From positions 1 through 14,048 of the forward strand of contig CANPDS010000028.1 of assembly GCA_947573015.1 (NCBI GenBank): 14,048 nucleotides of DNA. The letters are read 5' to 3'. The stretch is from an uncultured Muribaculum sp. Its GTDB lineage: Bacteria > Bacteroidota > Bacteroidia > Bacteroidales > Muribaculaceae. Of the stretch, positions 6,818 through 14,048 are shown one piece after another. Position numbers and translations under genes: made by a program. The notes beneath the pieces were generated by a model, which made no database searches, was not told the origin of the DNA, and was given only the letters and a program-made list of their open reading frames with translations. The first letter of the stretch is position 1; each line of letters opens with the position of its first letter.

Positions 6818-8515
6818 TCAAGGACGCACAGAGAGGGGCTTGCGATATTCTTCTGTTGAGGCGGTTGCGCTACCTTCTCCGTTGTTTATTGGGAGGCGGT
6901 TGTTGGCCGGGAATCCTGCAGAAAGTACATCGGCAGGGATCTGGAGCGCACGGCGAGAATCACCGAGAGTCAGATGTTCGACGCGTGAACGTCCGATATT
7001 GTGTGTGATCTCTATACCATTTCGACGGATGTCGAACCAACGGTCGCCCATATCAATGCGTTCGAGACGGCGGAAATGTAGCACGCATTGTACGAGATTT
7101 TCAATGTCGGAACCAAATGCCCATGCTGCATTGGCAGGAGGACATACTTGATCGATATTAATCGGTTTTACAATACCAGCAGCTACTGCATCAGCGTTGT
7201 TGGAATAGAATTCGTCAACGGCCTGAAGAGTGAAGTCGCAATCGGGTTTGTCGCTGACGGGCAAGTTCTCCCAACGATTGCGGTCCCATGCGCGGAGATC
7301 GGCAACAGCTTCGTTGATCTTGCGCATATAGATGCGCGCTTCTGCACGTGTCAGCAGAGCTTCTTCTGCGGTGAACTCGGGACGAATATGGTGAACATAT
7401 CCGATACCGGCGATCTTATCGGTGTATTCGAAGAACTCGAGCATAGGACCGAAGATTGAGCCGTATTCGCTCTGACCACGATAATAGAGCTTACCATTCA
7501 TGCAGGGGTGGAAGTTGTAGCTTTTTCCCCATGTCGGGCCTTTGGAATGTGTGGTTGCATTCTTTGCTTCACGGTTGTGGGCATACTTACTACCGATAAC
7601 GCGGTAGTAGATAGATGACGTGGGAATGAGAAGCAGGTTGCCGGGATCACCTACGTTTACCCATGCTTGAGTGAGTGACTCACTGGTCGAGTATGTGCCC
7701 TGCCAGAATGTGCGTAACTGTCCGGTTGCGGCGTCACCGCCGAGAACAGCTGATGCATACTTTTCAGCAAGATCGTATTTGCGGGCGAATAGGTAGAAAC
7801 GCGCGGCAAATGCGTTGGCTGATTTGCGTGTGAAATGATATTTAGTTACAGAATGTAGAGCATCGTCAATAAGTGGAAGACCGGCTTCGATATCTTGCTC
7901 AATCTGAGTGTATACATCTGCGAGATTGCCACGCTCGTACTGAGGCTTAACCTCAGTCTCGACATCCTTCATATATGGTATGCCGGGTATGTTTTTAGAA
8001 GCTTCCGGTCCGGCATATGGTAGGGTAAAGAGATTGGCAAGGATGAAGTGATGGTAAGCACGGCTGATAAGAGCCTCGCCTTTCTGTCCGGTAACTTCAT
8101 CGCCACGACCTTGTGCCTCAAGATTTTCAATGGCTTGAAGAGCATAGTTGCAGACGGCAATGGCATGGTAGGCAGATGACCATAGTGCAGATGGAGTATC
8201 CTGCTGAATGCCGCTTTTGATGTCTTCCCATGCGAACGCCTCGTCGTCGGCCGGGGCGAAATTGCTTGCTCCGGCAAGATTGTAGCGTACGCCATTCTCA
8301 TCGGGAGATGTATTGTCGACAACGTTATCAGAAGATAGCTCGCAGATGGTAGCATGGTTGGCGTCGGAGTAGGCGTCGACAAGCATCTGCGTGATCTGAG
8401 TCGGTGTTGATATGGTCACACGGTTGTCGGGCGTGTGGTCGAGAAAGTCGTCGCAGCCTGTGAGCGCCACGATCATTCCCACCATAGGGATATATTTGAG
8501 ATTCTTGAGTTTCAT
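6818..8515 (-). CDS. SusD/RagB-family nutrient-binding outer membrane lipoprotein
   Basis: SusD-like proteins cap the SusC barrel like a lid and bind the incoming ligand outside the cell. The 565-residue product begins with a textbook lipoprotein signal (MKLKNLKYI, hydrophobic run, lipobox LTGC, cysteine 21) followed at once by D-D-F-L-D, the usual SusD N-terminus. The C-terminal region contains RRLERIDMGDRWFDIRR, the conserved phrase of the RagB/SusD C-terminal domain, and the middle holds the TPR-like helices (LISRAYHHFILANLF, ALLTRAEARIYMRKINEAV). Length is normal for the family. It is 21 nt downstream of the SusC barrel frame and is the second gene of the operon. The partner SusC frame is disrupted as read, so if that lesion is real this lipoprotein would have no working transporter from this locus. 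Confidence 0.93.
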   Translation of the reverse strand: MKLKNLKYIPMVGMIVALTGCDDFLDHTPDNRVTISTPTQITQMLVDAYSDANHATICELSSDNVVDNTSPDENGVRYNLAGASNFAPADDEAFAWEDIKSGIQQDTPSALWSSAYHAIAVCNYALQAIENLEAQGRGDEVTGQKGEALISRAYHHFILANLFTLPYAGPEASKNIPGIPYMKDVETEVKPQYERGNLADVYTQIEQDIEAGLPLIDDALHSVTKYHFTRKSANAFAARFYLFARKYDLAEKYASAVLGGDAATGQLRTFWQGTYSTSESLTQAWVNVGDPGNLLLIPTSSIYYRVIGSKYAHNREAKNATTHSKGPTWGKSYNFHPCMNGKLYYRGQSEYGSIFGPMLEFFEYTDKIAGIGYVHHIRPEFTAEEALLTRAEARIYMRKINEAVADLRAWDRNRWENLPVSDKPDCDFTLQAVDEFYSNNADAVAAGIVKPINIDQVCPPANAAWAFGSDIENLVQCVLHFRRLERIDMGDRWFDIRRNGIEITHNIGRSRVEHLTLGDSRRALQIPADVLSAGFPANNRLPINNGEGSATASTEEYRKPLSVRP

Positions 8516-8536
8516 TATCTTAAGAATTATGAGAGA

Positions 8537-11500
8537 TTAGAAGCCGAGACGCACGGTGAATGTAAACTGCTTGGGGTTGGGGGTAGCCACACCGCCGGAG
8601 TTGAAGAACTCGGGGTCCTGACCGTTGAGCTTCTTATCGGAGTAGATGAGGAAGAGGTTGGTGGCAGCGAGCTTGAATGATGCCGAACGCATGCGGAGCT
8701 TCTGCATGAACGATGAGGGGACATCGTATGTCACGGAAATATCCTTCATGCGGATGAAGTCGCCCTTGGCTATGCGCGCTGTAGAGTAGTTGTAGGCGTT
8801 GAATGCATAGTTGAGATAGGGATCGTTGTGTGTCTGCACCTTCGAGGGGATGACGGGGATGTCGGTATACTTCTCGTCGCCGGGGTTGACCCAACGGTTC
8901 TTAAACTCACGCGGCATGGCGGTAAGGTCGTCGTATGACTGGGCGAATACCGGATCGAGGCGGATCTTGTTGCCGAACGAATAGGTGATAAATACGTTGG
9001 CATGCCAGTTTTTCCAACGGAATACGTTACCGAAGCCGCCGGTCACTGTAGGATCGGTAGGACCTTCGTATACGAGGTGGTCGAGGTTTTCGAACTCCTG
9101 GAAGTTGATATCGGATACAGTAAGCTCACCATTCTCATTGATGAATGTTGGGAGACCTTCGTCGTTGAGGCCCATGAAGGGGATAGAGAAGATGGCACGC
9201 ACGGGATATCCTTCGAGGGGATAACCGCTACCGGTTACGAGATCGACTACTCGTGACTGCGATTCAAGGCTTGTGATCTTGTTTTTCGCATAGGCGAATG
9301 TGAAGTCGGTAGACCAGCTGAAGTCATGGCCCTGGAAGTTGCGTGTAGAGAGTGTAAACTCAACGCCGTGAGAGCTCATCTCGGCTACGTTGGCGTATTT
9401 GAGGTTCTGACCGCCTACACCCTGAGTGTAGATGGTACCGATAAGGTCGTAGTTGTTACGCTTGTACCAGTCGAACACGAGGTTGACTCGGTTGTTGAAG
9501 AAACCGAGGTCAACACCGAGGTTGAGCTCGTGCTTCTTCTCGTAGGTAAGTTCGCCATTTGCTATCTCTTCGAGAGTGATACCAAGTTCCTTTACAGAAC
9601 TTAGTGGACGCCATGGATTGTAGGGGTTGAAAATCGCTGTGGCGTTTGATACGTAGTCAGGTCCGGAGTCGGCGGTAAGAGAGTAAGATGCCTTTAGGGT
9701 AGCGTGGCTGAAAGTGGGCATCAGCGACTCCCAGAATGGCTCTTCATGGGCGTTCCAAGCACCGGATACGTTCCAAGTCGGGAGCCAGCGTGATTTGCGG
9801 GCCTTGCCGAGCTTGTTGGTACCTTCGTAGCGCATTGTACCGTTGATGGTGTAGCGTGCGGCATAAGAGTAGGTGGCGGTGCCGAAGAATGCGGCGCTGC
9901 GACGGTAGGTCCACTGGTTGGAGTAGTAAGTGGAGCCTTCCTCTACCTGCTGCTTGAAGAGGTTGTAGTCGATGAATGGGATATTACCGTTTTCATAGCA
10001 GAAGCCCCAGCCTTGGAACGATACTGCGTTGCGGTCGGTCTTGGCGATCTCCGAACCTGCCATCACGTTGATGATATGATCGCGGTTGATGGTGGTGTTG
10101 TACTGAGCGTTGAAACGGAAATCGAGCTGCGATACGGAGTATGCATTGTTGAAGTAGATACCACCCTGTGGGAGAACTGTCTGCGGAAGTGCATTGGGAT
10201 CCTCCGGATCGGTGTAGAGGTATTTGTTGGCATCGCGGATGGTGGCATCTTCCGGGATGATACCTGCGCGGTATGCGTTTGCCTGGTTGGAGTTGTCGCG
10301 AACGAAGTGCTCTGATGTTGAGCGCTGGTAGCGGTAAGAACCGAGAGCGTTGAGGTCGAGGCCCTGGAACGGACGCCAGTTGAGCTCGCCCTGGAACTTG
10401 AGGTCGGTCACTCCAAGCTCGATGTAGTTGTTTTCAAGCTCGTCCTTGATATTGAACTCGGCATAGTTGCGTGTGTAGCGCTCGTCGGCGTCGAGTGTAC
10501 GGGATGTGTTGAGGGCGTAGCTGTAGGGGTTGATGTCGAAGCCACGCTTTACCTCGCCAGATACTATGTCGGTCTCCTGTGAGAGTGTACCGGGTGCGTG
10601 CTGCTTACGGTAGCTGTCGGAGGTAAGGAGGGTGACGCGTACGGTCGGGGAGATATCATATGAGGCGTTGCCGTTGAATGTATAGCGCTGTACCTTTGAT
10701 GACATTGTCCATCCTGGGTCGTTCATCACTGAGATTGATGAGTAGAAACGGCCTTTGTCGGTACCGCCTGACATGCTGACGGCGTGGTTCTGCATGATGT
10801 TGGAGTTGAAGAGTTCGTCGAACCAGTCGGTGTTGCGGAACTCGGCCTGACGCAGATAAGCGTACTGAGCCTCCTGTGTGTTGGGGAGACCGAACTGTCC
10901 GGTTGCAGGATCGTACTTGTTGATGAGCTGGTACATCTTACCGAACACACCCGACTCGGATGCCTTGGTGAGTGATGAAAGCTCAAGCCATCCCTTTTCG
11001 AGCATTTCCTTGTAGACGCCCATCTGTTCCTGAGAGTTCATGATGTTGAAGTCGCCGTAGCGGGGCTTCAGACGGTATGTGAACTCGCCGGTGTAGTTGA
11101 GGGTGGTCTTTCCAGCCTGACCTTTCTTTGTGGTCACGACGATCACACCGGCCATGGCACGGGCACCATATATAGATGTGGCAGAACCGTCCTTAAGGAT
11201 CTGGAACGACTCGATGTCGTCGGCATTGAGACCGGCGATAGCAGATGATATAAGGGTTGTGGCATCACCTGAAGAAAGGTCGTCGGCAGATACCTGTACG
11301 GCATCTTCAAGCACGACACCATCGACTACCCATAGAGGTGTGGAGTTGCCGTAGATTGAGGTAGCACCACGTACACGGATCTTTGGAGCTGTACCGAAAG
11401 TACCGGATACGTTCTGCACCGATACACCTGCGGCGCGGCCTTCGAGTGAACGTGAAATATCGCTCACACCGGAGAGGAGTGCGTCTTCGGCATCGATCTT

Positions 11501-11844
11501 GGTGGTAGCACCGGTGAATAATCGTTTGTCCATTTTCGACATACCTGCTGTGCGTTGCTTTCAAGCTTGATTTCGAGGGGTGAAGATGATACCTTAACCT
11601 CGGCGGGTTTCATACCCACGTATGTAACGACGAGGGTGGAGCTGGACGACGGAGCATTCAGCGAGAACTTACCGTCGAGGTCGGTAGAGGTTGCGATGGC
11701 AGGCTTGCCCTTTACCGCTACCGTAGCGCCAATCAGGGGCTCATCATCTTCTGCGGAATAAACAACACCTGTTACATGTACCTGTGCCCACATGCCGATG
11801 CATGCGAACAGCGATACCAATAACAGCATAATTCTTTTCTCCAT
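8537..11844 (-). pseudogene. SusC/RagA-type TonB-dependent transporter, disrupted near the TonB box
   Basis: This should be one ~1,110-residue outer membrane transporter, but it reads in two frames. Part 1 (11844 down to about 11545) encodes a signal peptide ending AQ (residues 20-21) and a carboxypeptidase-regulatory-like domain (VTGVVYSAEDDEPLIGATV, DLDGKFSL), ending LESNAQQ at residue 100. Part 2 (ATG at 11542 to 8537) encodes KMDKRLFTGATTKI, the plug (SLEGRAAGVSV, IRVRGATSIYG, VVDGVV, SIYGARAMAGVIVVTTKKG) and the full barrel, finishing FTVRLGF with the usual aromatic end. Between Q100 and GMSKMDKR the segment expected from relatives, LDEVVVTG or similar, is absent; it holds the TonB box. 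Frame arithmetic requires a loss of 1 mod 3 bases (22 fits best). Without it, translation of part 1 runs into 26 unrelated codons and stops at 11464. Everything else is intact, so the lesion is recent or an assembly fault. First gene of the operon. Confidence 0.85.
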
Positions 11845-12038
11845 AGAATTGAATGTAATAATGATCTGTAGAGGCGACTCTCTATTAACTTCTGCACTTG
11901 TCCCGGGCGGCCGCGCTAAAAAATACCCGGAAGGTGCCTGATTGATTTACTATTGCCTTAGGTTGCTTACGCACTCTCCGGCATTGTCTTTTTTACCAAG
12001 TTGCAATTATGTGAAATTGCACAGTTTGCCTATTGGAC
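11845..12038 (-). promoter_or_regulatory. Long 5' leader of the Sus-like operon with possible RNA structure
   Basis: From the predicted transcript start (near 12038) to the SusC ATG is about 190 nt, long for this group. Near the 5' end TGCAATT (12002-12008) and AATTGCA (12015-12021) form a 7-bp stem with a 6-base loop. Further on, the transcript reads GTGC-GTAA-GCAAC, a short stem closed by a GNRA-type tetraloop, enclosed by GCC and GGC. CCGGG/CCCGG (11903-11907 and 11926-11930) flank a TATTTTTTAGCGCGG stretch, and TAGAG/CTCTA arms (11869-11884) lie close to the start codon. I could not match this to a riboswitch class (no cobalamin, TPP or SAM signature). It could host a small-RNA or attenuation control, as seen upstream of other susC genes. 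Confidence 0.45.
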
Positions 12039-12041
12039 CTA

Positions 12042-12073
12042 CAAAGGTATACTATTAGTTTGACAAAACAAAA
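12042..12073 (-). promoter_or_regulatory. Consensus Bacteroidetes promoter of the Sus-like operon
   Basis: On the minus strand a -33 element TTTTG (12069-12073) is followed after exactly 19 bp by TACCTTTG (12042-12049), a full match to TTG-N19-TAnnTTTG. It is the best promoter in the window. No regulator gene (ECF sigma/anti-sigma, hybrid two-component or SusR-like) is present within the window to control it. Confidence 0.8.
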
Positions 12074-12406
12074 CAACGGATGTTAAAATTGAGGTTAAAA
12101 AATCATTGTGCCACTTGTGTCGCTTCTTGGCTATCATTTTGTAACTAAAGCGAGGTTGCGGCTATCGGCATGTTGTGGTAGATGTGGGTTGTCAATCTTG
12201 TTCGTTGTGTGTAATTTGCTGATTTTATGTGAATTAGTGCAAATGGGTGGCCGGTTGTATAAATATGTGTTAAATATGAAAATTATTAAGACGATTGGGC
12301 TTTTGGTCTGCAATTCAGGGGCTTTTGACGGGTGTTGCCATTGTTAAAATGAATATTTGCTTACAGATTGCTATGTAGCTATTGAAATCAGATATTATTA
12401 ATGCAA
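12074..12406. other. Gene-free stretch between the Sus-like promoter and the BI-1 terminator
   Basis: These 333 bases are AT-rich and hold no convincing gene. A 79-codon plus-strand frame (12108-12347) has no recognisable domain, is cysteine-rich by chance composition, and has no promoter box before it. I see no tRNA, no repeat array and no clear hairpin. Operator sites for the neighbouring operon promoter could lie here but none is recognisable. Confidence 0.5.
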
Positions 12407-12443
12407 CGAGGGTGTGCCAAGATTGATTATTGGCACACCCTCG
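12407..12443 (-). terminator. Hairpin terminator of the BI-1 gene
   Basis: CGAGGGTGTGCCAA (12407-12420) and TTGGCACACCCTCG (12430-12443) pair perfectly over 14 bp with a 9-base loop. It starts 21 nt after the BI-1 stop codon. In transcript direction it is followed by TTGCATTAATAATAT, a weak U-containing tail. Strength, position and direction fit a transcription terminator. Confidence 0.75.
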
Positions 12444-12464
12444 CAGTGTATGGGTTAATTCGTT

Positions 12465-13166
12465 TTAGTCACGGCTGCTGCCGAAGAAACGGAGCAGGTA
12501 GAGGAAGAGGTTGATGAAGTCGAGATAGAGGGTCAGAGCGCCTATTGTGGCCAGACGGCTGTCGGCTATGGCTCCCATCTGGGCCCACTCTTTTACTTTC
12601 TGGGTGTCGTAGGCGGTGAGGCCGATAAATATCAGCACACCTGCAGCGGAGATAATCCAATCAAGGGTGCTGTTGGCCCAGAATAGATTGACTACGATGC
12701 AGATAATCAGTCCGATAAGCGCCATGCGAAGAAATGTACCGATCTTGGTGAGATCGTTGGATGTGAAGTATCCGTATACGCTCATGGCTCCGAACACTCC
12801 TGATGTGATCAGGAAAGTCTTGAAGATTGAGTCGAAGCTGTAGGCGCAGAACACCAGTGAGAATACCACTCCGTTGAGTATGGCGTAGAGGTAGAACAGG
12901 CCTGTTGCGGCACCGTTCGACATTCTCTTGACTCCACCGGCTATGGCGTAGACCATCACGAGTTCTACAATCAGAAGTCCCCAGTATACCCATGTGTGGG
13001 TAGCCAGAAAAAATGTAAGTCCGGGTATAGCCGAAATCACGAACGATGCGGCTGTGGTGACGAGCAGAGCGAGAAACATCTTGAGGTAGACACTGCGCAT
13101 TACATGGGATACGCGCATGTCGAGAGCCTCGCCGCCGTAGTTGTTGTTGAAATTTTGAGGATACAT
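12465..13166 (-). CDS. Bax inhibitor-1/YccA family membrane protein
   Basis: BI-1 family proteins are seven-helix inner membrane proteins; bacterial members such as YetJ act as pH-sensitive calcium leaks, while YccA modulates the FtsH protease. The 233-residue product has a short polar N-terminus (MYPQNFNNNYGG) followed by about seven hydrophobic helices (roughly 30-48, 57-78, 86-107, 116-132, 145-162, 169-185, 203-227). The two conserved helix aspartates are present: TAYDTQ (D187) and LYLDFINLF (D216), the latter in the family signature. The length is typical. It is a single gene, 138 nt from argS and closed by its own terminator. Which of the two known roles applies cannot be told from sequence. 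Confidence 0.9.
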   Translation of the reverse strand: MYPQNFNNNYGGEALDMRVSHVMRSVYLKMFLALLVTTAASFVISAIPGLTFFLATHTWVYWGLLIVELVMVYAIAGGVKRMSNGAATGLFYLYAILNGVVFSLVFCAYSFDSIFKTFLITSGVFGAMSVYGYFTSNDLTKIGTFLRMALIGLIICIVVNLFWANSTLDWIISAAGVLIFIGLTAYDTQKVKEWAQMGAIADSRLATIGALTLYLDFINLFLYLLRFFGSSRD

Positions 13167-13201
13167 AATTATAATGATGTGTTATTGCAGTTTTGGTGCC
13201 T

Positions 13202-13246
13202 GAACTCTCCGAAACCCCGGAGTGCTCAGTGATAAGAGTTCACTGA
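13202..13246 (-). promoter_or_regulatory. Overlapping inverted repeats between argS and the BI-1 gene
   Basis: In 45 bases there are three sets of arms: CTCCG/CGGAG (13207-13211, 13218-13222), TCAGTGA/TCACTGA (13226-13232, 13240-13246) and GAACTCT/AGAGTTC (13202-13208, 13235-13241). The last cannot form together with the other two, so alternative folds are possible. This may be the end of the argS transcript, part of the BI-1 leader, or both. No TAnnTTTG promoter box was found in the 138-nt gap and no U-run follows the stems. Confidence 0.45.
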
Positions 13247-13304
13247 ACTATCTAACACCATAGACTGCAGATGATAAAGAGAGATTAATGTTAAATAAGG
13301 TTAA

Positions 13305-14048
13305 TTACATGCGCTCGGGCACTTCTATGCCGAGAAGCCACATGCCGCGGCGTACTACATCGGCCACCAATGCGCTTAGAGCCAGTCGCATGGCACGTAC
13401 TGCTGCATCTGGTTCGTTGAGGATGGTGCAGTCGTGGTAGAACTGGTTGTACTCTTTCACCAGATCATATACGTAGTTGGCCACCAGGGCTGGGGAGTAG
13501 CTACGTCCGGCCTCGGCAACAAGTGCTGGGAAGTCGGCGAGATGCTGTATGAGCGATGTCTCCTTCTCGTTGGGCTCCACGGTATCGAATCCTTCGATGG
13601 CTATGCCGGCATCGGCCGCCTTGCGGAGCACTGACCGTATGCGTGCGTAAGTATACTGTATGAATGGCCCGGTATTGCCGTTGAAGTCGATCGACTCCTT
13701 GGGGTTGAAGGTCATGTTCTTGCGCGGATCTACCTTGAGAAGGAAGTATTTCAATGCGCCCATGCCCACTATGCGGGCCACTTCATCGGCTTCTTCCGGG
13801 GTCATGTCGCCACGGCCGCGTTCGTTGCTCACCTCGCGTGCACCGGCGATCATCTCGTCCATGAGGTCGTCGGCATCGACAACAGTGCCTTCGCGGCTCT
13901 TCATCTTGCCTTCAGGAAGCTCCACCATACCGTATGAGAAGTGCACGAGATCCTTTCCCCACTTGAAGCCAAGACGGTCAAGCAGGAGCGATAACACCTG
14001 GAAGTGGTAGTTCTGTTCATTGCCCACCACGTAGATCATCTTGTCGAT
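13305..14048 (-). CDS. argS: Arginyl-tRNA synthetase, C-terminal 247 codons (5' part beyond right edge)
   Basis: ArgS charges tRNA-Arg with arginine in the cytoplasm. The frame is open through the right edge, so the Rossmann-fold start and its HxGH motif lie outside. Visible are the end of the catalytic domain (YVVGNEQNYHFQVL, then the KMSKS-equivalent loop GKMKSREGTVVDADDLMDEM), the linker helices (GALKYFLLKVDP, FNGNTGPFIQYTYARIRS) and the DALR-type anticodon-binding domain ending GIEVPERM. The F-x-G-x-T-G-P-(Y/F)-I-Q-Y stretch is a hallmark of class I ArgS. An internal ATG at 14039 is not the start: the frame continues upstream with I-D-K. The full protein is usually about 570-600 residues, so somewhat under half is present. 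Confidence 0.95.
   Translation of the reverse strand: MDKMIYVVGNEQNYHFQVLSLLLDRLGFKWGKDLVHFSYGMVELPEGKMKSREGTVVDADDLMDEMIAGAREVSNERGRGDMTPEEADEVARIVGMGALKYFLLKVDPRKNMTFNPKESIDFNGNTGPFIQYTYARIRSVLRKAADAGIAIEGFDTVEPNEKETSLIQHLADFPALVAEAGRSYSPALVANYVYDLVKEYNQFYHDCTILNEPDAAVRAMRLALSALVADVVRRGMWLLGIEVPERM

Noticed and set aside
8537..11542. The 1001-codon frame as a complete, independent SusC gene starting at 11542
   Set aside because: It lacks a signal peptide and starts in the middle of the region joining the regulatory-like domain to the plug; the missing N-terminus lies directly upstream in another frame.
11845..12038. Known riboswitch class in the SusC leader
   Set aside because: I looked for cobalamin, TPP, SAM, THF and fluoride hallmarks and found no convincing conserved core, so it is left as an unassigned leader.
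12108..12347. 79-codon plus-strand open frame
   Set aside because: No recognisable domain, no promoter box, and a composition expected from translating AT-rich non-coding DNA.
1..14048. CRISPR array, tRNA/rRNA gene, insertion sequence or prophage
   Set aside because: No regularly spaced repeats, no cloverleaf or rRNA sequence, no transposase or integrase frame was seen on either strand.

Overview
The window looks like a chromosomal segment from a member of the Bacteroidales. The grounds are a SusC/SusD outer-membrane pair, lipoproteins with Bacteroidetes-type signal peptides, promoter boxes matching TAnnTTTG instead of the E. coli consensus, and housekeeping genes (S15, omega, BamD, ArgS) that read as Bacteroidetes homologues. 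A gut lineage such as Muribaculaceae is my guess from the style of the genes and cannot be proven here. Every gene I accept is on the minus strand, so transcription runs from high to low coordinates.

Right end (12407-14048): the C-terminal part of arginyl-tRNA synthetase (cut by the window edge), then a Bax inhibitor-1 family membrane protein ending in a clean hairpin terminator. A 333-base gene-free stretch separates it from the next unit.

Centre (4020-12073): one Sus-like operon with a consensus promoter (-7 box 12042-12049), a leader of roughly 190 nt, then SusC (TonB-dependent transporter), SusD (binding lipoprotein), an HExxH zinc metallohydrolase lipoprotein and a DUF4302-type lipoprotein, spaced 21-31 nt apart. 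No glycoside hydrolase is seen, so a glycan diet should not be assumed; the metallohydrolase suggests a peptide, protein or metal-linked cargo. SusC is broken as read: about 22 bases seem to be missing exactly where the TonB box should lie, leaving a 100-residue N-terminal part in one frame and a 1001-codon plug/barrel in another. After DUF4302 comes a perfect 21-bp inverted repeat, then a 661-residue secreted protein (1942-3927) that is much more AT-rich than its neighbours except for its last ~56 codons, which resemble a type IX secretion sorting tail.

Left end (1-1941): a 448-base non-coding stretch with several hairpins, then bamD and rpoZ in a tight two-gene operon, then the first 28 codons of rpsO (ribosomal protein S15), which runs off the left edge. 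bamD and rpsO each have a TAACTTTG promoter box just upstream. Short AGATCSCGGA-type repeats occur in both gene-free stretches here.

The most notable observations are the SusC lesion at the TonB box, the compositional mosaic in the 661-residue protein, and the SusCD-metallohydrolase-DUF4302 cassette with no recognisable degradative enzymes.
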